Below the pieces are notes generated by a model, which worked only from the letters and a program-made list of their open reading frames with translations, was not told the DNA's origin and searched no databases. A stretch of DNA of 64,000 bases from Clostridium disporicum (GTDB lineage Bacteria; Bacillota; Clostridia; Clostridiales; Clostridiaceae), in contig NZ_CYZX01000004.1 in NCBI RefSeq assembly GCF_001405015.1, forward strand, positions 124,001-188,000. Reading direction: 5' to 3'. Of the stretch, positions 35,456-42,909 are shown in pieces. Every line of letters starts with the position of its first letter. The first letter of the stretch is position 1. The position numbers were made by a program, and so were the translations under genes.

Positions 35456-35887
35456 TTAGATACCATCCTCGCATTCAACATCTTCATGTACAATAAATTC
35501 AAATTTTAAAATTCCGCTTCTTCCAACTTCTAAAGCACTTTCTGATAATAAAGATAAATCATCTATCATATCTTTAGTCATAGATATTTCAAGGGCCATA
35601 GGTAAATTTGTTCCACCTATTACTTCCATAGGTTTATTAATTTCTGTTTTCACTTCAACTAGAGTTTTAAAAGGTGAACCTCCAGCTAAATCAGCAAGAG
35701 CTAAGATACTATCACAATTATCTAAAGATTTTAAAGAAGTATAGTATTTTTCTTTAAGAGTTTCTGTTGAGTCTGTTTCTTCAAAATCTACATATTCAAC
35801 ATTAATTGATTCCCCTGCAATTAGTTTTAAAGAAGAACGTAAACCTGATGCAAAGTTTCCATGACCACTAATTATTAATCCAACCAT
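35456..35887 (-). CDS. PTS EIIA component, mannose family (AgaF-like)
   Basis: 143 residues; phosphoacceptor His9 in ISGHGNFASGL, and DLAGGSPFKT and GGTNLPMALE as in EIIA-Man/Aga. It receives phosphate from HPr and passes it to the EIIB encoded 2.1 kb away. Encoded apart from its EIIBCD partners but with agaS, as a standalone EIIA. RBS GAGAGGATG. Confidence 0.92.
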   Translation of the reverse strand: MVGLIISGHGNFASGLRSSLKLIAGESINVEYVDFEETDSTETLKEKYYTSLKSLDNCDSILALADLAGGSPFKTLVEVKTEINKPMEVIGGTNLPMALEISMTKDMIDDLSLLSESALEVGRSGILKFEFIVHEDVECEDGI

Positions 35888-35924
35888 ATTTATTCATCCT
35901 CTCTCAATTCCTTATAAGTTATTT

Positions 35925-37103
35925 TTATTTACATGTATATTGATATAATGTAACACCTTTAACAACACGGTTTACTTCTCCAGATGGGCAAGGGTTATCT
36001 GGTGTTAAATCCATTGATAAAGATTTTAATACTGCTAAAGTTTGTGCAAATGTAATATATGCTAAACCTAACTCAGCATTATTTGCATTTGAATTAATAT
36101 TATAAGATACTGTGTAATCAGCTAAAGTGTCTAATTCTTCTGAATGCTTGTCTGATACAACTACTAACTTATTATTCTTTCTTTGAGAACTGATCTCTCT
36201 AATTAAATCTAATTCATATTTATAAGTATATTCATCGTTACTAACATAAATGACTGTTAATGTAGAATCATCAATGATAGATTTTGGACCATGTCTGAAC
36301 CCTAATGGAGTATCAAACACTGCAACTGTTTTTCCAGCAGTTAATTCAAGCATCTTTAATGAAGATTCTTGTGATATACCTTTTAATGTATTGCTACCTA
36401 AATAAACTATTCTTTCAAAATTAAATTCATCAATTATTTTAGATGCAATTTCATAATTATTATCTAAGAAATTTTGAGTAGAAGAGCAAACTTTATTTAA
36501 CATGGATTCTTTTTGCTCTAGTTCATCTAGGTTAAAGCAAAGATATGCAGCTAGATACATATTTGAAAAACTAGAAGTCATAGCAAATGATTGATCATGA
36601 GTTTCATCAGTAAGATTTATTGCATAGCAATTATCAAGTTCATCTGCCATTTTAGAAAGTGCACCATCTTTATTGCAAGTAATAAATAAATTATATAAAT
36701 TATTACAAACTACAGAAGCAGCTTCAACAGCACCTATTGATTCTGGAGAATTACCTGAACGGCCAAAACTTACTAATAATGTTGGCTTAGTTTTTGAAAG
36801 ATAATTTTCAGGTGTAGCAACTATATCTGTTGTTCCATAAGATTTAACCTTGTAATTTAATTCCTTATTTAAGTAAGAATATAATGAGTTACCAATAAAC
36901 TCACTAGTACCAGCACCGGTTAAGATAACATCAAAGTCATCACATTTGATAACTTTATCTATAAAAGATTGTATAGCTTGTTTGCTTTCTTTAATTTGAT
37001 TTAATGTTTTTAACCATGTTTTAGGTTGTTGGTAAATTTCTTTTAAAGTAAATGAGGAAAGTGTTTTCTTCATTTGCTCTTCATTAATATTAAATATATT
37101 CAT
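35925..37103 (-). CDS. agaS: AgaS-type SIS domain protein (GalN-6-P deaminase/isomerase)
   Basis: 392 residues with two SIS sugar-isomerase domains (about 40-190 and 215-370), including LTGAGTSEFIG and SFGRSGNSPES in the first and GSNTLKGISQESSLKMLELTAGK in the second. AgaS converts galactosamine-6-phosphate to tagatose-6-phosphate. Adjacent deacetylase and tagatose-bisphosphate-type aldolase genes support the assignment over a GlmS-like role. RBS TGGAGGGG. Divergent from nagA across 190 bp. Confidence 0.9.
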   Translation of the reverse strand: MNIFNINEEQMKKTLSSFTLKEIYQQPKTWLKTLNQIKESKQAIQSFIDKVIKCDDFDVILTGAGTSEFIGNSLYSYLNKELNYKVKSYGTTDIVATPENYLSKTKPTLLVSFGRSGNSPESIGAVEAASVVCNNLYNLFITCNKDGALSKMADELDNCYAINLTDETHDQSFAMTSSFSNMYLAAYLCFNLDELEQKESMLNKVCSSTQNFLDNNYEIASKIIDEFNFERIVYLGSNTLKGISQESSLKMLELTAGKTVAVFDTPLGFRHGPKSIIDDSTLTVIYVSNDEYTYKYELDLIREISSQRKNNKLVVVSDKHSEELDTLADYTVSYNINSNANNAELGLAYITFAQTLAVLKSLSMDLTPDNPCPSGEVNRVVKGVTLYQYTCK

Positions 37104-37293
37104 AAAAATATCCCCTCCACTGTATTTTAAACTTTATAAATTTTAAGCTGAGCTTTATTAATTTTAATTATAATGAAGAGCTATTTAAATACAATGGAAG
37201 TGCTGAAAGATATAATATGTATGTTAAAAAGTGCAAATATTAGAAAAATAAACTTATGTATAATTAAAGTAATGATATACAAGGAGGATGACT

Positions 37294-38433
37294 ATGTTAA
37301 TACAAAGTAAAAAAGTTTGGATAGCAGATCAATTTATTCCAGCTCAAATTGAGATTGATTATAATAAAATAATTAATATTTATAACTATAATGAAAAGAG
37401 CGGAGCTCTAGATTATGGTGATAGGAGAATTGTTCCAGGATTTATAGATGTTCATTGTCATGGAGCATATGGCTTTGATACAAATGATGCTAATGAACAA
37501 GGTCTTAGAAATTGGACAAAGGGTATAGTTAGTGAGGGAGTTACATCAATACTACCAACAACTATAACTCAAAGTAATGAAGTTCTTACTAAAGCTGTGG
37601 CTAATGTAGCTAAGGTTGTAGAGGAAGGATATGATGGAGCCGAAATATTAGGAATACATTTTGAGGGACCATATCTTGATATGGAGTATAAAGGAGCTCA
37701 ACCGAAGCAGTTTATTACTAAACCTACAGTAAGAGAATTTCAAGCTTATCAAAGAGCAGCAAAAGGATTAATAAAATATGTAACTTTGGCAACTGAAACG
37801 GATGAGGATTATGAGCTTACAGAGTACTTGTTTAAAAATGGAATAGTTGCAAGTATAGGACATTCTGCAGCAACTTATGAAGAAGCTGTACTTGCTTTTG
37901 CACATGGAGCTAGATCACAAACCCATGTATATAATGGAATGACTCCATTTAATCATAGAAAAAATGGACTAGTTGGAGCAGCTTATAGAATTAAAGGAAT
38001 GTATGGTGAAGTTATTTGTGATGGAAATCATTCAAGTTTAGCAGCTCTATATAATTTTTTCAATGCTAAGGGACCAGATTACGGAATTATGGTTACAGAT
38101 GCATTAATGGCTAAAGGGTATGAGCCTGGAACTAAATTTATTTTTGGTGGAAATGAAATAGAAATATATGAAGATGGTAGTGCTCATTTAGTTGATACTA
38201 AAGGATTGGCTGGATCTACATTAAGGATGAATGAAGGTCTTAGAATATTAGTTGAAGAAGCGATGGTACCATTTAATTATGCAATTAATGCATGTACTGT
38301 AAATCCTGCAAGATGTTTAGGAATTGACAACCGTAAGGGAAGAATAGGGGTCGGGTATGATAGCGATTTGGTAGTTCTTAATCATGACTATTCCGTACAT
38401 CAAACATATTGTTTAGGAAAGGCGATGTTGTAA
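37294..38433 (+). CDS. nagA: N-acetylhexosamine-6-phosphate deacetylase (NagA/AgaA)
   Basis: 379 residues, amidohydrolase fold. N-terminal metal site DVHCHGAYGFDT, central HFEGPYLD, GHSAATYEEA and THVYNGMTPF, catalytic Asp in TDALMAKG. Removes acetate from GalNAc-6-P or GlcNAc-6-P. In this context AgaA-like activity on GalNAc-6-P is likely; the sequence does not decide. ATG 37294 lies 7 bp after GGAGG; the ATG at 37288 overlaps that site. Its stop overlaps the next gene's ATG. Confidence 0.92.
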   Translation: MLIQSKKVWIADQFIPAQIEIDYNKIINIYNYNEKSGALDYGDRRIVPGFIDVHCHGAYGFDTNDANEQGLRNWTKGIVSEGVTSILPTTITQSNEVLTKAVANVAKVVEEGYDGAEILGIHFEGPYLDMEYKGAQPKQFITKPTVREFQAYQRAAKGLIKYVTLATETDEDYELTEYLFKNGIVASIGHSAATYEEAVLAFAHGARSQTHVYNGMTPFNHRKNGLVGAAYRIKGMYGEVICDGNHSSLAALYNFFNAKGPDYGIMVTDALMAKGYEPGTKFIFGGNEIEIYEDGSAHLVDTKGLAGSTLRMNEGLRILVEEAMVPFNYAINACTVNPARCLGIDNRKGRIGVGYDSDLVVLNHDYSVHQTYCLGKAML

Positions 38434-38957
38434 TGAAGAAACATGTTACTAATTTGGCAGGAAATAATTTGTATTTAGACGTATATGGAAATACGGTTTA
38501 TTACAATATCTTTGATAAGAAAGGCTATATTATATCAAAAGAAGTAGAGCAAAAGTTTAGATTGTTATATTACAGATATTCAATTATTGTTATAGTTTTA
38601 ATCTTATTAGGAGACTATTTTAAGTCATTACAGAATACTCTTATTATAGGAGTTGGAGCTGTAGTTTTAGTAGAACTATATTTTAGAGGAATATATCTAA
38701 AAAAGCTAAAATCAATAAAGGATTTTAAGAGAGATAAAAAGGTTTCTAAGTTAGAAGTTATTGTTAGAAGCAAAGAAAAAGAAAAAATAGTGATGAAAGC
38801 ATGTGCATATATGCTATTAAGTATATTAATCGTACTAAATGCAATACAACAAAACTTTAATATAGTTTTTATGATTTTAAGTGGAATAGTAGCTATATAT
38901 AGTATCTATTCAGGAGTTCTTAATATAGTAGCTGTTAATAAAATGAAAAAAATATAA
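38433..38957 (+). CDS. Unrecognised membrane protein in the amino-sugar operon
   Basis: 174 residues, starting at ATG 38433 that overlaps the nagA stop (TAATG). Two pairs of hydrophobic segments (about 47-80 and 125-165) separated by a very basic loop (LKKLKSIKDFKRDKKVSK). No family recognised. Translational coupling to nagA and the aldolase 42 bp downstream place it in the operon; a role in uptake, polymer handling or signalling cannot be read from the sequence. Confidence 0.75.
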   Translation: MKKHVTNLAGNNLYLDVYGNTVYYNIFDKKGYIISKEVEQKFRLLYYRYSIIVIVLILLGDYFKSLQNTLIIGVGAVVLVELYFRGIYLKKLKSIKDFKRDKKVSKLEVIVRSKEKEKIVMKACAYMLLSILIVLNAIQQNFNIVFMILSGIVAIYSIYSGVLNIVAVNKMKKI

Positions 38958-38999
38958 AGTTAGCATATACAAAGTAAAAATCGAGGGAGAAGAGGTATT

Positions 39000-39851
39000 A
39001 TGGAATTAATTACAACTAAACAAATTTTAAAGCAAGCTCAAGAAGGGAATTATGCTATAGGCGCATTTAATGTTGAAAATATGGAGATGGTTATGGCTGT
39101 TATTAGTGCAGCTGAGGAGATGAATGCTCCTGTTATAATGCAAACTACTCCATCTACAGTAAAATATGCAGGTCTTGATTACTTTTTAGCAAATGCAAAA
39201 GTTGCTGCTAGTAAAGCGAAGGTTCCAGTAGTTATGCATCTAGATCATGGGTCAAGCTTTGAGTTAGCAGCTCAAGCACTTAGAGCAGGATATACTTCAA
39301 TTATGATAGATGGATCTCATAGTGATTTTGAGAGTAATATAGAAATATCAAAGGCAGTTGTAGATATGTGTAAACCTTCAGGAGTAGCGGTTGAAGCTGA
39401 GCTTGGAAAAGTTGGAGGCAAAGAAGATGATTTAGATGGTGGAGATGGAGATTTATATACAGATCCATTAGAAGCTAAAGAGTTTGTTGAAAGAACAGGT
39501 GTTGACTCATTAGCTATTGCAATAGGAACAGCTCATGGGATGTATAAAGGTGAACCTAAGTTAGATTTAGAAAGACTTTCAGAAATAAGAAAAGTTGTAT
39601 CAGTTCCACTTGTATTACATGGAGGATCAGGTATTCCAGATTGGAAGGTACAAGAGGCAATTAAGAGAGGAATTTGTAAAGTTAATTATGCAACAGAATT
39701 AAGAATTGCTTATACGCATGGAGTAAATACGTATCTTAAAGAAAATCCTGATACAATAGATCCTAAGAAATATAATAAAGCAGGAATTGATGAAGTTAAA
39801 AAGTTTGTAATAGAAAAGATAAAAGTTTGTGGTTGTCAAAATAAAGCATAA
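39000..39851 (+). CDS. Class II fructose/tagatose-bisphosphate aldolase
   Basis: 283 residues, zinc-dependent aldolase: catalytic Asp82 and Zn ligand His83 in VVMHLDHGSS, further ligands in GTAHGMYKG and LVLHGGSGIP. Homologues include FbaA, GatY and KbaY/AgaY. Context (AgaS, NagA, GalNAc-type PTS) favours cleavage of tagatose-1,6-bisphosphate to glyceraldehyde-3-P and DHAP. No tagatose-6-P kinase gene is visible nearby. RBS GAGGGAGAAGAGG. Confidence 0.88.
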   Translation: MELITTKQILKQAQEGNYAIGAFNVENMEMVMAVISAAEEMNAPVIMQTTPSTVKYAGLDYFLANAKVAASKAKVPVVMHLDHGSSFELAAQALRAGYTSIMIDGSHSDFESNIEISKAVVDMCKPSGVAVEAELGKVGGKEDDLDGGDGDLYTDPLEAKEFVERTGVDSLAIAIGTAHGMYKGEPKLDLERLSEIRKVVSVPLVLHGGSGIPDWKVQEAIKRGICKVNYATELRIAYTHGVNTYLKENPDTIDPKKYNKAGIDEVKKFVIEKIKVCGCQNKA

Positions 39852-39920
39852 GGCTAAATGTTGGACAAGTATCGTGTAAAAAGTATCTATGTATAAAAGA
39901 TATAAAATAGGTTGATAAAG

Positions 39921-39952
39921 AAAGAGGAACATATTAAATGTTCTTCTTTTTT
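39921..39952 (+). terminator. Terminator of the amino-sugar operon
   Basis: AAAGAGGAACAT/ATGTTCTTCTTT stem with a T-run. Confidence 0.9.
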
Positions 39953-40028
39953 ATAGCTTATGATATAATTTATATGTAGAATTTTATAAGGAACAAATGA
40001 ATGGTATGAAAAAATTGGGAGGGTTTAT

Positions 40029-40406
40029 ATGGGAAGAACAAATATAATTAATATTACAAAAAGTTATTTAGATAAAAGAGGATATAATAATATAAACTTT
40101 GATAATGGATATGGAGTTGTTGTTTTTGAAAAGGTTAAGATATTCTTTTATCCAGGAAATGAGGTTTTAAGAATAACAGCTATACCAACAGATAGAAAGT
40201 ATAAGATATATAAAGATTTTAATATAGAAGGAACCAGTATAGGAAATATACTACTTAAATACCAGCCAGATAAAAGTAATTCAGAGTTAATGTATGATAT
40301 TTATGAGAAGTATGTAACTGATTCAAATATTGATAAAGTAGCAATATTTTTCTTAAATAATACACAGGATATTTTTAATGACGTTGAAAGTGATGAGTTG
40401 CACTAG
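40029..40406 (+). CDS. Hypothetical protein, unrecognised
   Basis: 125 residues, soluble, no signal peptide or membrane helix and no family recognised. Alternating strands around IFFYPGNEVLRITAIP suggest an alpha/beta fold. Clear RBS GGGAGGG and its own terminator make a real monocistronic gene likely. Confidence 0.7.
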   Translation: MGRTNIINITKSYLDKRGYNNINFDNGYGVVVFEKVKIFFYPGNEVLRITAIPTDRKYKIYKDFNIEGTSIGNILLKYQPDKSNSELMYDIYEKYVTDSNIDKVAIFFLNNTQDIFNDVESDELH

Positions 40407-40426
40407 GTAAAAGTTAAATAGGAATA

Positions 40427-40465
40427 AAAAAACTAGTAGATTAATTTTAATTCTACTAGTTTTTT
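40427..40465 (+). terminator. Terminator of the hypothetical gene
   Basis: AAAAAACTAGTAGA/TCTACTAGTTTTTT perfect stem. A second weaker hairpin lies at about 40562-40599. The rest of 40466-40693 is AT-rich and empty. Confidence 0.92.
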
Positions 40466-40693
40466 ATTTGTTTTTAATATTATTGAAAAACTTTTTAAGC
40501 AATTTTAAGTAGTATTCTTTTATGATTTTAAAAAGAAAAAAGTTAGGTATATAAAAAATAAAACTTAATTGATAAATCTTCAATTTAAAGAGTTTTTTTG
40601 ATATTCGAATTAACAAAATGGTTAAATAAATAAACTATAATTAATAAAATGATAAATATAAATGCTGATATATATAAATTTACCATAAAGTTC

Positions 40694-40720
40694 TTGAAAA
40701 AACTATCAAAATGATATAAT
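40694..40720 (+). promoter_or_regulatory. Extended -10 promoter of the NSS transporter
   Basis: TTGAAA (40694-40699) and TGATATAAT (extended -10; TATAAT at 40715-40720), 15-bp spacer. Confidence 0.6.
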
Positions 40721-40778
40721 ATATAGACAAGAGAAATAAGAGGTAAAAAACCAGTTATTAACCGAAGGAGGACGAATA

Positions 40779-42293
40779 GTGGATAACTCAAGAGAACAAT
40801 GGGGATCGAAATTAGGATTTATTTTGGCTGCAGTAGGATCGGCAGTAGGATTAGGAAACATATGGAGATTTCCATATGTAGTTTATGAAAATGGAGGAGG
40901 AGCTTTTTTAGTTCCATACTTTGTTGCTATATTTACAGCAGGTATACCTATATTAATACTTGAATATGGAATGGGGCATAAATTTAGAGGATCAACACCT
41001 CTTTCAATTGCTAGAGCAAATAAAAAGTGGGAATGGCTTGGATGGTGGCCAGTGGTTACAGCATTTTTTATTTTAAGTTATTATTCAATGATATTAAGTT
41101 GGGCTATGAAATATTTTACACTAAGCTTTAATAAAGGCTGGGGAAGTAATACAGATGCATTTTTCCATAATGACTTTTTACAGCTTACTAGTTCACCGTT
41201 TGAGCTAGGAAATATTATATGGGCTGTTCTTATAGGAATATTTTTAGTTTGGGGAATAGGTTGGTTTATATGTTATAAAGGTGTTAAAGGTGGAATTGAG
41301 AAATTAAATAAAGTATTATTACCGATATTAATAGGGATAATGGTTATTATAGTTGTTAGAGGAGTAACTTTAGAAGGAGCTACTTTAGGATTAAATAAAT
41401 TATTTACTCCAGATTGGAGCAGGCTTACAGATCCGAAGGTTTGGATATCAGCTTATGGACAAGTATTCTATTCATTAAGCTTAGCAATGGGAATAATGAT
41501 GACTTATTCAAGTTACTTACCTAAGAAAACAGATATAAATAATAGTGCTTTCATGACTGCTTTTGCAAATTGTGGATTTGAGTTCTTATGTGCTATAGGT
41601 GTATTTGCTATTTTAGGATTTATGGCAACAAGTCAAGGTGTTGGAATAGATGAGGTTGTTTCAAGTGGAGTTGGACTTGCCTTTGTAGTATTCCCAGAAG
41701 TATTTACAGCTATGGGTTCATGGGGAACTATATTAGCAGTTTTATTCTTTGCTTGTTTAGTTTTTGCAGGATTAACTTCAGTAGTATCATTAGTCGAAGC
41801 TATAGCATCATCGGTGATAGATAAAACAAATTGGGAGCGTAAAAAGGTAGTTTCAGGAATTTGTATTTTAGGTGTGGCAATGAGTGCTATTTTTGCTACA
41901 GGTGCAGGTTTATACTTATTAGATATAATTGATAACTTTGTAAATTGCTATGCTATAGTTGGAGTAGGCTTACTTGAAGCTATATTAATAGGATGGATAA
42001 TTAAACCAGAAGTTATAAGAAATCATGTAAATAAAATATCATATTTTAGAATCGGAAAATGGTGGGATTTTATAGTTAAGTTTGTAACACCAATGATGTT
42101 AATAATAATGCTAGTACAGAGTTTAACTGCTGAATTTAAGAATCCATATGCAGGATATCCACTTGCGGCAACGCTTCTATATGGATGGGCAGTTATTGGC
42201 TTTGGAATAATATTAGGATTATTAATTAGTAAGAAACCTTGGAAAAATAAAGATTTGAATAAAGTAGATGAAGAAGAGGAGGTTGCGATTTAA
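40779..42293 (+). CDS. NSS family sodium-dependent amino acid transporter, large subunit
   Basis: 504 residues, 11-12 membrane helices; SNF-family signature WGSKLGFILAAVGSAVGLGNIWRFPY at the N-terminus. GTG start with GAAGGAGGAC upstream. Imports an amino acid with Na+. The adjacent 36-residue MetS-like subunit suggests a MetPS-type transporter, possibly for methionine or alanine (inference). Confidence 0.92.
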   Translation: MDNSREQWGSKLGFILAAVGSAVGLGNIWRFPYVVYENGGGAFLVPYFVAIFTAGIPILILEYGMGHKFRGSTPLSIARANKKWEWLGWWPVVTAFFILSYYSMILSWAMKYFTLSFNKGWGSNTDAFFHNDFLQLTSSPFELGNIIWAVLIGIFLVWGIGWFICYKGVKGGIEKLNKVLLPILIGIMVIIVVRGVTLEGATLGLNKLFTPDWSRLTDPKVWISAYGQVFYSLSLAMGIMMTYSSYLPKKTDINNSAFMTAFANCGFEFLCAIGVFAILGFMATSQGVGIDEVVSSGVGLAFVVFPEVFTAMGSWGTILAVLFFACLVFAGLTSVVSLVEAIASSVIDKTNWERKKVVSGICILGVAMSAIFATGAGLYLLDIIDNFVNCYAIVGVGLLEAILIGWIIKPEVIRNHVNKISYFRIGKWWDFIVKFVTPMMLIIMLVQSLTAEFKNPYAGYPLAATLLYGWAVIGFGIILGLLISKKPWKNKDLNKVDEEEEVAI

Positions 42294-42294
42294 T

Positions 42295-42405
42295 ATGACA
42301 GGAACATCAATAATATTTTTCGCATTAGGAGCAGTAGTCCTTTGGGGTGGTTTAATCACTACATTAACTATAACAATAAAAAATGAGAGAAAATCTGCTT
42401 CATAA
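42295..42405 (+). CDS. metS: MetS-type small subunit of the NSS transporter
   Basis: 36 residues starting 1 bp after the transporter stop: one membrane helix (IIFFALGAVVLWGGLITTLTI) and a short basic tail KNERKSAS. The size, position and helix match MetS small subunits, described for the Corynebacterium MetPS methionine transporter. GAGGAGG lies 12 bp upstream. A terminator follows. Confidence 0.82.
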   Translation: MTGTSIIFFALGAVVLWGGLITTLTITIKNERKSAS

Positions 42406-42480
42406 AAATAAAGAATTATACTTAGAAGATAGATTAACTTTAATTCACACAGTTTAATAAGAATATCATTACTATATAAA

Positions 42481-42522
42481 AAATAGAGCTATACAGATTT
42501 TTGTATAACTCTATTTTTATTT
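42481..42522 (+). terminator. Terminator of the NSS unit
   Basis: AAATAGAG-C-TATACA / TGTATA-A-CTCTATTT stem with T-run. Confidence 0.9.
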
Positions 42523-42554
42523 GAATTTAAATTTGAAAAGTTGAAAAACTATTA

Positions 42555-42616
42555 TTGACAGTTAGAAAAAAAAGAGTATAATGAGGTTAAAACACACCCC
42601 CCACCTGGGAGGGGGT
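42555..42616 (+). promoter_or_regulatory. Consensus promoter and CsoR operator
   Basis: TTGACA (42555-42560), 16 bp, TATAAT (42577-42582), followed by a G/C-tract inverted repeat ACCCCC (42596-42601) / GGGGGT (42611-42616) just before the ribosome binding site. Such G-tract palindromes are typical CsoR operators and stand out in this AT-rich region. Confidence 0.8.
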
Positions 42617-42627
42617 AAGGAGGAAAT

Positions 42628-42888
42628 ATGGACGAAAGAAAGAATGCTATTCAAAGTTTAAAAGTAGCTAAAGGACAAATTGAAGGAATAATAAATATGA
42701 TTGAAGATGAGAGATATTGTGTTGATATTTCAAACCAAATAATAGCAGTACAATCATTATTAAAAAAAGCTAATATGCAAATCCTAAGAAGACATATAAA
42801 TCACTGTGTTTCCGATGCAATATTAGAAAATAAAGGTGAAGAAAAGATAGATGAAATTATGAAAATATTTGAGAAAATATCAAAGTAA
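42628..42888 (+). CDS. csoR: CsoR-type copper-sensing repressor
   Basis: 86 residues, four-helix CsoR/RcnR fold. Cu(I) ligands Cys31, His56 and Cys60 match the Cys-x24-His-x3-Cys spacing of copper-sensing members. Apo-protein would repress the operon through the G-tract operator; Cu(I) would release it. RBS AAGGAGGAA. copA starts 21 bp downstream. Confidence 0.93.
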   Translation: MDERKNAIQSLKVAKGQIEGIINMIEDERYCVDISNQIIAVQSLLKKANMQILRRHINHCVSDAILENKGEEKIDEIMKIFEKISK

Positions 42889-42909
42889 TGATAAGAGGTG
42901 ATATAAAAA

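Noticed and set aside
40585..40791. Hydrophobic 68-codon minus-strand frame before the NSS transporter
   Set aside because: TTG start inside the transporter gene, overlaps the transporter promoter and ribosome binding site, and has no convincing site of its own.
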